A stretch of 64,000 bases of DNA, from positions 1 through 64,000 of the forward strand of contig NZ_CVPE01000006.1 of NCBI RefSeq assembly GCF_001049895.1. The letters run 5' to 3'. This document shows, one piece after another, positions 18,755 through 26,405 of this stretch. The first letter of the stretch is position 1. Every line of letters begins with the position of its first letter. The translations under genes were made by a program, and so were the position numbers. The stretch comes from Rubeoparvulum massiliense (GTDB lineage: Bacteria; Bacillota; Bacilli; Rubeoparvulales; Rubeoparvulaceae). Under the pieces are notes generated by a model that was not told the DNA's origin, searched no databases, and worked only from the letters and a program-made list of their open reading frames with translations.

Positions 18755-18799
18755 ATGTTTAGCTTATATAAAAATCCAAGTGTGAGGTCTAATTGGTAG
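18755..18799 (+). CDS. Upstream ORF (14-residue leader peptide) of the MFS exporter
   Basis: The frame reads MFSLYKNPSVRSNW and ends with TAG at 18797. AAAGG (18738-18742) lies 12 bases upstream as a modest ribosome binding site. Its stop codon forms the first three bases of TAGCTTCC (18797-18804). That sequence is exactly complementary to GGAAGCTA (18882-18889), which includes the Shine-Dalgarno region of the exporter gene. This is the layout of inducible translation attenuation, in which ribosome stalling on the leader frees the downstream binding site. The peptide sequence itself is not recognised. Confidence 0.55.
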   Translation: MFSLYKNPSVRSNW

Positions 18800-18889
18800 C
18801 TTCCCTCTATTCGGTAAGGGTCTTTCGGTGCAAAGGCTCTTTCTTTGATCATCTCTAAATCTTGCTAACATCAAACTAGGAGGAAGCTA
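18797..18889 (+). promoter_or_regulatory. SD-sequestering stem in the MFS exporter leader
   Basis: TAGCTTCC at 18797-18804 pairs perfectly with GGAAGCTA at 18882-18889. The pairing can extend past a bulged C to cover AGGAGG. Alternative hairpins inside the loop include CCCT/AGGG (18803-18806 with 18817-18820) and GTCTTT/AAAGGC nearby. The first would compete with the sequestering stem. Confidence 0.6.
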
Positions 18890-18892
18890 AAA

Positions 18893-20218
18893 ATGTTTCG
18901 CAATAAAGGTTTTAGCCGTCAGCAAGCCTTTGGCTTTGGCGTGGTTGTATTTAGTCTATTTATGGATATGTTCTTATACAGTATGATCATCCCAATTGTA
19001 CCGACGTATGTTCATGAATTGGGAGCAAGTGATTCAATGATTGGGCTACTTTTTAGTATTTATGCGTTGGGAATGATGGTAGCAACCCCAATCTTTGGCA
19101 TGATCTCCGATCGGATTGGCCGTAAGCGTCCGATGATCTGGGGAACGGCAGGCTTAATGGTTTCCACACTGCTGTTTGCTTTCTCCAATAGCATGACCTG
19201 CTTGATGATTGCCCGTTTCTTACAAGGGGTAGCAGGTGCAGCACCTTGGACTGCAGGGCTAGCACTCTTAGCTGATATTTTCCCAGCCAATAAGCGTGGT
19301 CAAGTGATGGGTCTGGCTGTTTCTGGACTCTCAGCAGGTACGCTACTAGGTGCACCCCTTGGTGGGATTCTCTACGATTGGGGTGGCCATTACCTTCCCT
19401 TTTTAGTGGTTACAGTTTTAACCTTCTTTAATCTCTTAGCCACATTTTTTGGTGTGGAGGAACCAAGTCGGAATACTGCTTCTATCGTTAAGGTAGGTAA
19501 CCAAGGTGAAGTGAAGCTTGGCCAATATCTAAAGAGCACACCGATTATCTTGGTCTCTGCTATTGTATTAATGGCAGAATCAGTATTAACCATGATCGAA
19601 CCGCTCTATCCACCTTATTTGGAACGGACATTTTCATTATCTGCCTCTACCGTGGGATTGATTTTTGGTATTTCCACCGTAGGCTACAGTATTGCTTCAG
19701 TCATTTCTGGTCGCTTAACAGACCGCTACAATCCTCAGATGAACATGGTAATTGGGCTGATTATCCTCGCATTGAGTCTGCCATTCTTAATGCTAGCAGA
19801 TACTATCACAGAGGTTTGTATCGCCATGTTTTTCTTCGGATCATCTATTGGCTATACCGTGACGCCAACTTTACCTACTCTTTCCATCATTGTGGAGCGG
19901 AAGGGTAGTGCGAGCTATGCAACAGTCTATGCCATCTTTAACCTGGTCGTGGGCATCGGAATTCTCGTGGGACCGATTATCGGTGGAGTCTTCTCAGATA
20001 CAATCGGTCTCTCCTACGCCTTCTACACCATGAGTGGGGTCACTGTGCTCTTTATTCTATTAGTAAAACCATTACTCAATAAGTACAAAGCAGCTTGGGA
20101 GCGAATAGAACTTTCTCAGAAGAGGGAGAAAGAGAAAGTGAGTGTACCAACAGGTGCGCTTAAATCCTCTCTCCTCAAGCAACCACTTCAAAATGTGGCA
20201 CCAGAAAAATTTGAATAA
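18893..20218 (+). CDS. MFS exporter 1 (drug/metabolite efflux type)
   Basis: The 441-residue protein has about twelve membrane segments and the antiporter-type motifs. MISDRIGRKRPM is motif A in the loop between helices 2 and 3, and GLSAGTLLGAPLGGILYDWGG is the motif C region of helix 5. A second motif A-like loop is ISGRLTDRYNPQM. It is of the multidrug/quinone-resistance-like 12-helix class. AGGAGGAAGC precedes the ATG, and this SD can be hidden by the leader stem. A close paralogue follows. The substrate is not predictable; its place inside an aromatic amino acid cluster could mean export of aromatic compounds or be incidental. Confidence 0.9.
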   Translation: MFRNKGFSRQQAFGFGVVVFSLFMDMFLYSMIIPIVPTYVHELGASDSMIGLLFSIYALGMMVATPIFGMISDRIGRKRPMIWGTAGLMVSTLLFAFSNSMTCLMIARFLQGVAGAAPWTAGLALLADIFPANKRGQVMGLAVSGLSAGTLLGAPLGGILYDWGGHYLPFLVVTVLTFFNLLATFFGVEEPSRNTASIVKVGNQGEVKLGQYLKSTPIILVSAIVLMAESVLTMIEPLYPPYLERTFSLSASTVGLIFGISTVGYSIASVISGRLTDRYNPQMNMVIGLIILALSLPFLMLADTITEVCIAMFFFGSSIGYTVTPTLPTLSIIVERKGSASYATVYAIFNLVVGIGILVGPIIGGVFSDTIGLSYAFYTMSGVTVLFILLVKPLLNKYKAAWERIELSQKREKEKVSVPTGALKSSLLKQPLQNVAPEKFE

Positions 20219-20221
20219 TGA

Positions 20222-20248
20222 TGGGGCTGGCCAGGCCCCTTTTTTTTA
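20222..20248 (+). terminator. Terminator between the two MFS genes
   Basis: GGGGC pairs with GCCCC around a short GC-rich loop, followed by eight T, right after the stop codon of the first MFS gene. Confidence 0.8.
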
Positions 20249-20256
20249 CACAAGGG

Positions 20257-20285
20257 TTTACATATTATAACAATATTAATGTAAA
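20257..20285 (+). promoter_or_regulatory. Inverted repeat around the -10 region of the second MFS gene
   Basis: TTTACAT (20257-20263) and ATGTAAA (20279-20285) form a perfect 7-bp inverted repeat separated by 15 bases. It encloses a TATAAC -10-like hexamer (20266-20271). It ends 11 bases before the ATG. This looks like a repressor operator; the regulator is not identified. Confidence 0.5.
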
Positions 20286-20296
20286 GGGTTTTTACA

Positions 20297-21493
20297 ATGA
20301 CAAAACAACAGCGGATTGGCTTTATCATAGTCGTGTTAAGTCTTTTTTTGGATATGCTCCTTTATAGCTTAATTATCCCCATCATTCCAACATATGCAGT
20401 GCAGCTGGGAGCATCAGATTCGATGCTCGGTTTTCTCTTCAGCATGTATGCCATCGGGCTCATCGTAGGAACACCATTGATCGGCTACCTCACAGAGAGG
20501 AAGGGGAGAAAGCTCCCGATCTTAATTGGTACGTTAGGATTGATTCTTGCAACCCTAGATTTTGCCCTTGCAGATACCTTGAGCCGCTTGATGTGGGCTC
20601 GCTTTTTCCAAGGGATCGCAGCTTCAGCCCCATGGACTGCAGGTTTAGCGCTGCTTGCCGATCTCTTTAAGGAGAATCGGGGCAAGGTGATGGGATATGC
20701 AGTGACAGGCTATTCCATTGGTACATTGCTGGGAGCGCCCCTCGGTGGTGTCCTCTATCAATGGGGCGGTCATTTAACACCATTTATTTTGGTCATTGCG
20801 TTGGCAGCCATCAATTTTTGCTTGATTGCTATCTTTTTACGAGAGCCGCAGCATGATAATCAACCCCATAAAAGTGTGGGATTCTATCTAAAGCAACCAG
20901 GTATTCTCTTTACATCCATGGTGGTGATACTGATCGGTAGTACCATGACGGTGGTAGAACCCATGTATCCGCCCTTTTTAGAGCATGAATTAGGGGCTAC
21001 ACCAGCACTCATTGGCTTTATCTTTGGGATGTCTACACTGGGGCATATTATTAGCTCACCAGTGGCGGGGATCCTTACCGATCGCTTTAATGCGCGTATT
21101 AATATGCTTGGTGGCTTGGTAGGCTTAGGAATTTCACTAGTGATGCTAGCGTTTGTAGGTAGCATTTGGACATCGACACTGGTGATGTTTATCTTTGGCT
21201 TCTCGTTAGGCTATGCCATCGCACCGACCTTACCTGAATTAGCACGGGTTATGGATCTTCATGGCAATACCAATTATGGCTTCGTTTACACGATTTTTAA
21301 CCTGGCATTTGGGGTTGCCATTATTATAGGTCCTATCCTGGGCGGCTTTTTAACAGACTGGTTTGGGCTTCATCGTGCGTTGATTTACATTAGTGTTACA
21401 CTCTTTCTTGTAACCGCTATCCTCTTTATCCAGTGGTTTAAGAAAGAGCCCACCCCTATCCAGTATTTAGCATCAAATAAAAATAATCTGTAG
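20297..21493 (+). CDS. MFS exporter 2 (paralogue of exporter 1)
   Basis: The 398-residue MFS protein resembles the preceding one throughout: the same FSLFLDMLLYSLIIPIIPTYA-type first helix, YLTERKGRKLPI loop, ARFFQGIAASAPWTAGLALLADLF and GYSIGTLLGAPLGGVLYQWGG. It lacks the longer charged C-terminal tail of its neighbour. The ATG at 20297 has only AAAGGG about 10 bases upstream, and the leader is very short. A tandem duplication with different control of each copy is likely. The stop codon lies inside a 10-bp inverted repeat that overlaps the next promoter. Confidence 0.9.
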   Translation: MTKQQRIGFIIVVLSLFLDMLLYSLIIPIIPTYAVQLGASDSMLGFLFSMYAIGLIVGTPLIGYLTERKGRKLPILIGTLGLILATLDFALADTLSRLMWARFFQGIAASAPWTAGLALLADLFKENRGKVMGYAVTGYSIGTLLGAPLGGVLYQWGGHLTPFILVIALAAINFCLIAIFLREPQHDNQPHKSVGFYLKQPGILFTSMVVILIGSTMTVVEPMYPPFLEHELGATPALIGFIFGMSTLGHIISSPVAGILTDRFNARINMLGGLVGLGISLVMLAFVGSIWTSTLVMFIFGFSLGYAIAPTLPELARVMDLHGNTNYGFVYTIFNLAFGVAIIIGPILGGFLTDWFGLHRALIYISVTLFLVTAILFIQWFKKEPTPIQYLASNKNNL

Positions 21494-21515
21494 AAATTGC
21501 TTGACAATTTCTACA
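21491..21515 (+). promoter_or_regulatory. 10-bp perfect inverted repeat overlapping the -35 box of the aroF leader
   Basis: GTAGAAATTG (21491-21500) and CAATTTCTAC (21506-21515) flank five bases. The repeat includes the stop codon of the second MFS gene and covers TTGACA. It could be a repressor operator for the aromatic operon or a weak end-of-transcript hairpin for the MFS gene. Confidence 0.55.
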
Positions 21516-21530
21516 ACTTTATTTATACTT
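21502..21530 (+). promoter_or_regulatory. Sigma-A promoter of the aroF leader and operon
   Basis: TTGACA (21502-21507) and TATACT (21525-21530) are spaced by exactly 17 bases. Transcription would begin near 21537, 25 bases before the leader peptide start codon. Confidence 0.8.
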
Positions 21531-21561
21531 TAAAAAAATTGAAAGAAAGGAATGGCTAACG

Positions 21562-21693
21562 ATGCAAAGATGGAATCAGCTTAGCTGCGCAAATGCATAT
21601 TATTATTTTAGCTTCCGGGGCTACTTTTTTAGCGCTGGCTATTTTGCATTCCCATCATCCATCAATGCTGTTCCAACGGCACAAACTTCGTAG
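21562..21693 (+). CDS. Tyr/Phe-rich attenuator leader peptide for the aromatic operon
   Basis: A 43-codon frame begins with ATG at 21562 after AAAGGA and ends with TAG at 21691-21693. Residues 13-30 read YYYFSFRGYFFSAGYFAF: five Tyr and six Phe in 18 residues, with one Trp at residue 4. A perfect intrinsic terminator starts 34 bases after the stop, and the DAHP synthase gene follows. Such clustering of the pathway's end products is the hallmark of a ribosome-mediated attenuation leader. When Tyr or Phe tRNA is uncharged, the ribosome would stall and prevent the terminator from forming. No T-box sequence is present. The peptide is too short for most gene finders. Confidence 0.88.
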   Translation: MQRWNQLSCANAYYYFSFRGYFFSAGYFAFPSSINAVPTAQTS

Positions 21694-21726
21694 CTGACAA
21701 ACCTAGTTCTTACAACATTGTCGAAG
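21686..21726 (+). promoter_or_regulatory. Candidate pause/anti-terminator hairpin in the aroF leader
   Basis: CTTC (21686-21689) pairs with GAAG (21723-21726), and GACAA (21696-21700) pairs with TTGTC (21718-21722), with an asymmetric bulge between. It spans the leader stop codon and ends just before the terminator stem. Its place in the attenuation switch is inferred. GTTCCA (21670-21675) could also pair with the terminator arm TGGAAC (21741-21746). Confidence 0.4.
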
Positions 21727-21727
21727 C

Positions 21728-21762
21728 GCGTGGAGTTCCTTGGAACTCCACGCTTTTTGTTT
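21728..21762 (+). terminator. Attenuator terminator upstream of aroF
   Basis: A perfect stem of 11-12 bp, GCGTGGAGTTCC with GGAACTCCACGC (21728-21739 with 21742-21753), is followed by TTTTTGTTTT. It lies between the leader peptide and the DAHP synthase start codon, so it must be read through for the operon to be expressed. Confidence 0.9.
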
Positions 21763-21815
21763 TCCATCAATTTTAACACTACAACGCTTTAAAGGAAAAA
21801 AGGAGGAGAATGAAG

Positions 21816-22850
21816 ATGAATGTGATTTTAAAGCCACATACAACACTGGAAGAGATCAAATGGGTGGAAGGGAGATTGAGAGAATTGGGAGTCGATGTTC
21901 ATGTATCCGTTGGAAAGGAACGTGCAATCCTCGGATTGGTTGGCGAAACTGCCTGCTTGGATGATAAAAAGATCGCTGCATGGCCTCATGTTGAACGAGT
22001 CATCCGTATCCAAGAACCCTTCAAACGAGTCCATCGTCTCTCCCACCCAGAGGATCGTATTATTCAAGTGGGTGATCAGCAAATTGGCGGTAAGAACATT
22101 ACCATTATGGCTGGACCCTGCTCCGTTGAGAGTCATGATCAACTCTTCACCATTGCAAAGCATGTGAAGCAGCACGGTGCCCACCTACTGCGTGGCGGTG
22201 CTTACAAACCTCGTACTTCTCCATACAGCTTCTCTGGTCTTAAAGAGGAAGGGCTTCAGCTCCTGGCAGAGGCACGGGAGGAGGTAGGCCTTCCTGTTGT
22301 AACAGAGGTGACCACACCTGAACTAGTTCCCATCGTCTCCCAATATGCAGATGTGCTCCAGATTGGTGCTCGTAATATGCAAAACTACGGATTACTTCAA
22401 GCAGTAGGGAAGGTGGATAAGCCCGTCCTCCTAAAGCGTGGACTCTCTGCAACCATTGAGGAATTACTGCTTGCAGCTGAATACATCGTGGCTGAGGGAA
22501 ATGAGAAGGTGATTCTCTGCGAACGGGGGATTCGAACCTTCGAAACCGCCACTCGAAATACCCTCGACTTGAGTGCAGTACCAGTGATCAAACGCTATAC
22601 ATCACTTCCTGTAATCATCGATCCCAGCCATGCAGCAGGAAAACGGGATCTAGTAATCCCATTGGTCCGTGCAGCCATTGCTGTCGGTGCAGATGGCATT
22701 ATTGTGGAGGTTCATCATCATCCTGAAGAGGCTTGGTCTGATGGTGCTCAGTCCCTTACCCTTCCCATGTTTGACCAGATGATGGAGGAGGCAGAACGGG
22801 TAGCCCAAGCGGTCGGCCGTACATTGCATGCCACTTCCATGGTTCGCTAA
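21816..22850 (+). CDS. aroF: 3-Deoxy-7-phosphoheptulonate (DAHP) synthase, type I-beta with N-terminal regulatory domain
   Basis: This enzyme joins phosphoenolpyruvate and erythrose 4-phosphate, the first step of aromatic synthesis. The 344-residue product has an N-terminal ferredoxin-like domain (about residues 1-65), as in the Thermotoga enzyme, where it mediates Phe/Tyr feedback. The TIM barrel follows with [43 protein letters not shown] and [10 protein letters not shown]. No chorismate mutase domain is fused, unlike B. subtilis AroA. ATGs at 21810 and 21816 are possible; GGAGG is better spaced for 21816. It is the first gene behind the attenuator. Confidence 0.95.
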   Translation: MNVILKPHTTLEEIKWVEGRLRELGVDVHVSVGKERAILGLVGETACLDDKKIAAWPHVERVIRIQEPFKRVHRLSHPEDRIIQVGDQQIGGKNITIMAGPCSVESHDQLFTIAKHVKQHGAHLLRGGAYKPRTSPYSFSGLKEEGLQLLAEAREEVGLPVVTEVTTPELVPIVSQYADVLQIGARNMQNYGLLQAVGKVDKPVLLKRGLSATIEELLLAAEYIVAEGNEKVILCERGIRTFETATRNTLDLSAVPVIKRYTSLPVIIDPSHAAGKRDLVIPLVRAAIAVGADGIIVEVHHHPEEAWSDGAQSLTLPMFDQMMEEAERVAQAVGRTLHATSMVR

Positions 22851-22872
22851 ATACAAAATGCCAAGAGGGGAG

Positions 22873-24093
22873 ATGAGTCAGGTGCAGGAAGAAGGATGTC
22901 AGCAACATCCACTTGAAGGGGTTCGTCAGCTCATCGATGGGCTGGATCAGCAGATTATCAAGCTACTCCACCAGCGGATGAAGCTGGTGGGCGAGGTAGC
23001 CTCCATCAAGGAGGAGAGAGGGATTCCTGTCTGCGATCTAGAACGGGAAGCACAAATACTAGAACGGTATGAAAAGGAATTTCGTGACTCAAGTTGGGCA
23101 GCAGAGCTTCGTTACATGATGAAGCAGATCATCGCAGGTAGTCGTGCCTACCAGTCACGTATTCTTGGACAAAAACGCGAGGAAGGCTGGAAATGGCAAC
23201 GTTCTTCAGATTCCTTCGATGCCCAAGCATTCCAGAAGCGCCAATTTGCCTATCAGGGCGTTCAGGGATCCTTTGGTTATCAAGCGCTTCAGCGTTTTTT
23301 ACAGGCGCGGGTCATCCCGTATGAACCGACGAAGCTCCAGAGCTATCCAACCTTTGCTGACCTGGCTGCTGCTATTGTACAGGGAGAGGTGGATTATGGT
23401 ATGCTACCCGTGGAGAACTCCTACGCAGGAACGGTACAGGAGGTATATGAGCTTCTTGCCCAACCATCATTACATATTATCGAGGAGTGGATTCTTCCCA
23501 TCTCACACCATCTTCTGGTCAATCCAGGGGGTGAATTGGCTGCCATTGAAGCGGTGATTTCTCATCCCCAAGCATTGCAGCAATGTGATCATTTTCTACA
23601 AGAGCACCCTCACTGGAATCGTCTTACCTCTTCGAACACTGCTGCAAGTGCTCGTAAGGTGGCAGTGATGGGAGATTTACATGTGGCAGCCATTGCTAGT
23701 GAGGAAGCTGCTTCCATTTATGGCCTAGAGATCTTAATTCCCCATATTGAGAGTAATGTGGGGAATCGGACACGCTTTGTTCTTATTGGCCGAGAGCCTT
23801 CTTGGCATGCAGAGGCGAACAAGCTCTCTCTCTGCTTTACGCTACCTGATCGAACAGGAGCCTTGGTGGAGGTACTCTCTGCCTTTTTAGTTCATCAGAT
23901 TAATATGGTTCATATTCATTCACAGCCAGCCAAAACAACACCCTGGCACTATCAGTTTTTTGTGGATATTGAGGGCAATCTCCAGCAGTCCAATGTCTTG
24001 GCTGCGCTAGAGCTGGTAGAGTCCATGACCCATACATTGAAGCTGATTGGCAATTATCCAGCTGGGGAGGAACCATCATCACGTAGGAGGTGA
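22873..24093 (+). CDS. pheA: Bifunctional chorismate mutase/prephenate dehydratase
   Basis: The protein (about 406 residues) joins an AroQ chorismate mutase (about residues 15-90, [20 protein letters not shown] and [10 protein letters not shown]) to a prephenate dehydratase. The dehydratase part shows [35 protein letters not shown] and NRTRFVLIG, and a C-terminal ACT domain ([14 protein letters not shown]) follows. It takes chorismate to phenylpyruvate. This fusion is typical of Gram-negative P-proteins, whereas B. subtilis PheA lacks the mutase. In the ACT domain the usual ESRP motif reads HSQP. The start is uncertain: ATG 22873 has a close GAGGGG, and GTG 22882 is better spaced. Confidence 0.93.
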   Translation: MSQVQEEGCQQHPLEGVRQLIDGLDQQIIKLLHQRMKLVGEVASIKEERGIPVCDLEREAQILERYEKEFRDSSWAAELRYMMKQIIAGSRAYQSRILGQKREEGWKWQRSSDSFDAQAFQKRQFAYQGVQGSFGYQALQRFLQARVIPYEPTKLQSYPTFADLAAAIVQGEVDYGMLPVENSYAGTVQEVYELLAQPSLHIIEEWILPISHHLLVNPGGELAAIEAVISHPQALQQCDHFLQEHPHWNRLTSSNTAASARKVAVMGDLHVAAIASEEAASIYGLEILIPHIESNVGNRTRFVLIGREPSWHAEANKLSLCFTLPDRTGALVEVLSAFLVHQINMVHIHSQPAKTTPWHYQFFVDIEGNLQQSNVLAALELVESMTHTLKLIGNYPAGEEPSSRRR

Positions 24094-24098
24094 AGGGA

Positions 24099-25283
24099 AT
24101 GCGCATGTTAACAGCAGGTGAATCCCACGGTCCGCAATTGACGGCCATTATTGAGGGAGTACCTAGTCACTTTCAAATCGATGTGGAGAGAATCAATGAA
24201 GCCTTACGTGCTCGGCAAGGTGGATATGGTCGTGGACGGCGCATGGAGATTGAACAGGATCAGGTGGAGATCCTATCGGGGATACGCAATGGTGTCACCA
24301 CAGGAAGTCCCATCACCCTTGCGATCATCAACCGTGATTATACCCATTGGCAGCATGTGATGTCACCCTTGGTTCAAGAGGAGTTTGATCCTGAACAACG
24401 CCGGGTAAGTAAACCCCGCCCCGGTCATGCCGACTTAACCGGCGGACTGAAGTATCAACATCGGGATCTTCGCAATGTGTTAGAACGGGCTAGTGCTCGT
24501 GAGACCGCCATTCGCGTAGCTGTAGGAGCGCTGATGAAGGAATTACTTCGTCCCTTCCAGATTCAATTTCTTAGCCGTGTCCTAGCCATCGGTGGGGTTG
24601 TGGATGAGAGCAACTGGAGCTTGCAGCCCCTTAGCTCCGAAGAGCAGATGCGATGGCAGAAGCAGGTGACTGCTTCACCTGTACGTTGTCTTGATGAAGA
24701 GGCAGCCCAGCAGATGATACAGCGAATTGATGCAGCGAAGGCTGCTGGTGATTCCTTAGGCGGCCTGGTAGAGGTGCAGGTTCTTCATCTTCCTCCAGGA
24801 TTGGGCAGCTTTGTTCAATGGGATCGGAAGCTAGACGGTCGTTTAGCCCAAGCCATTCTTAGCATTCAGGCGTTTAAGGGTGTAGAGATTGGAGATGGCT
24901 TTGAGTTAGCCCATCGTCCAGGATCAGAAGCTCATGATGAAATTGCCTGGGAGGAAGGGAAAGGGTTCTATCATCTCACCAATCATGCCGGCGGAATTGA
25001 AGGTGGCATGAGCAATGGTGAGCCCATTCGAATACGGGCAGTGATGAAGCCAATTCCCACCCTCTATAAGCCACTTAGGAGTGTGGACATCGATTCAAAG
25101 GAGCCCTTTGCTGCTAGTGTAGAACGCTCCGATGCATGTGCAGTGCCTGCTGCCAGTATTGTTGCAGAGCATGTGGTAGCGTGGGAGATTGGGAATGCCT
25201 TCTTTGATAAGTTCCATGGCGACTCTTATGGAGAAGTAGCTGCTGCTTATCAATGGTATCTTCAACAAGTCCAGGAATATTAA
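24099..25283 (+). CDS. aroC: Chorismate synthase
   Basis: This FMN-dependent enzyme converts 5-enolpyruvylshikimate 3-phosphate to chorismate. The 394-residue product has the usual length. It starts [22 protein letters not shown] and contains RRQ-type segments [30 protein letters not shown] and [15 protein letters not shown]. It ends with [23 protein letters not shown] and [20 protein letters not shown]. The ATG at 24099 has TAGGAGG seven bases upstream, which lies within the last codons of pheA. The operon continues directly into aroB. Confidence 0.96.
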   Translation: MRMLTAGESHGPQLTAIIEGVPSHFQIDVERINEALRARQGGYGRGRRMEIEQDQVEILSGIRNGVTTGSPITLAIINRDYTHWQHVMSPLVQEEFDPEQRRVSKPRPGHADLTGGLKYQHRDLRNVLERASARETAIRVAVGALMKELLRPFQIQFLSRVLAIGGVVDESNWSLQPLSSEEQMRWQKQVTASPVRCLDEEAAQQMIQRIDAAKAAGDSLGGLVEVQVLHLPPGLGSFVQWDRKLDGRLAQAILSIQAFKGVEIGDGFELAHRPGSEAHDEIAWEEGKGFYHLTNHAGGIEGGMSNGEPIRIRAVMKPIPTLYKPLRSVDIDSKEPFAASVERSDACAVPAASIVAEHVVAWEIGNAFFDKFHGDSYGEVAAAYQWYLQQVQEY

Positions 25284-25301
25284 CAAGTTCAGGAATACTA
25301 G
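25264..25301 (+). repeat. Imperfect tandem duplication at the aroC-aroB junction
   Basis: AACAAGTCCAGGAATATT is followed at once by AACAAGTTCAGGAATACT (two differences). The first copy ends aroC with its stop codon; the second is non-coding and leads into the aroB ribosome binding site. It looks like a recent slippage event. Confidence 0.65.
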
Positions 25302-25312
25302 AGGGTGATACG

Positions 25313-26401
25313 ATGAAGGAGTTACGTATTGCAAGCCAAGAGGGTACTTATCCTATCTATATCGGGAATCAGCTCTTAGAGCAGATCGGGGCGTACTTAC
25401 AGGAGCATCATGTTACAATCACCTCCAAGATCATGGTGGTGACCGATTCCCATGTTGCGCCTCATTATCTGAAGACTGTGGAGCAAAGCTTACAAATAGA
25501 AGGTTTTTCTTATTGTACCCATGTGGTTTCAGCAGGGGAGGAGAGCAAGTCCTGGCAGGAGCTTGATGGGATTCTAACCCATGCCATTGAAGCAGGGCTA
25601 GACCGCCATTCTCTTATGCTTGCTTTAGGCGGTGGAATGATCGGAGATCTGACGGGGTTTGCTGCCTCTGTCTATATGCGAGGCATTCCTTTTGTGCAAT
25701 TACCTACGACCATTCTCGCCCATGATAGCAGTATCGGTGGCAAAGTGGCCATCAATCATCCCCTCGGTAAGAATCTGATCGGTCAATTTCACAATCCCTT
25801 GTTTGTGCTCTATGATACATCTACCTTACATACCCTCCCCGCACGGGAGCGCAATAGTGGCTTTGCTGAGATGGTGAAGCATGGTGTCTTGGAGGGTACG
25901 GATTTATTCCATTGGTTGGAGGATCATGTAGAATCTCTCCTTGCATTGGATGATGCCACCATGGTTGAAGCCCTCTGGCGCGCCTCTGCGGTCAAAGCGA
26001 GGATCGTTGCAGCTGACCCCCATGAGCAGGGAATACGCGCCTATCTTAATTTTGGCCATACATTTGGCCACGCCATTGAACAGTATTCCCATTATGAATG
26101 GCTCCATGGTGAAGCCATTGCAGTGGGGATGGCGATGGCGGCTCAGCTGGCAGAAAGTCGTCTTGGATTCCAGGGGAAGGAGCCATTGATCCAGTTGCTT
26201 CAACGCTTTCAGCTTCCTTGCTCCATTCCATCTCACTTCCCACCACAGGAGCTTTTTCACTTGATGCTTCGCGATAAAAAGAATCATGCTGGTCAGATTC
26301 GTTTTGTGCTTCCCCGAGATTGGGGGAGAATGGAGATCACCACGGGGATCGCAGAGGAAGAGGTGCTGCAGATTCTTCAGACATTTCAAAAGGAGGAGTA
26401 A
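25313..26401 (+). CDS. aroB: 3-Dehydroquinate synthase
   Basis: AroB converts DAHP to 3-dehydroquinate with NAD and a divalent metal. The 362-residue product shows SAGEESKSWQELDGIL, the NAD-binding GGGMIGDLTGFAASVYMRGIPFVQ split across the loop, PTTILAHDSSIGGKVAINHPLGKN, and metal ligands in EMVKHG, NFGHTFGHAIE and HGEAIAVGM. The start ATG at 25313 follows GAGGGTGA; an in-frame start at 25253 lies within aroC. Four bases separate its stop from the aroA start codon. Confidence 0.95.
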   Translation: MKELRIASQEGTYPIYIGNQLLEQIGAYLQEHHVTITSKIMVVTDSHVAPHYLKTVEQSLQIEGFSYCTHVVSAGEESKSWQELDGILTHAIEAGLDRHSLMLALGGGMIGDLTGFAASVYMRGIPFVQLPTTILAHDSSIGGKVAINHPLGKNLIGQFHNPLFVLYDTSTLHTLPARERNSGFAEMVKHGVLEGTDLFHWLEDHVESLLALDDATMVEALWRASAVKARIVAADPHEQGIRAYLNFGHTFGHAIEQYSHYEWLHGEAIAVGMAMAAQLAESRLGFQGKEPLIQLLQRFQLPCSIPSHFPPQELFHLMLRDKKNHAGQIRFVLPRDWGRMEITTGIAEEEVLQILQTFQKEE

Positions 26402-26405
26402 GCCT

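Noticed and set aside
21494-21815. T-box riboswitch before aroF
   Set aside because: No T-box core (AGGGTGGNACCGCG) or specifier stem is present; the leader peptide explains the region better.
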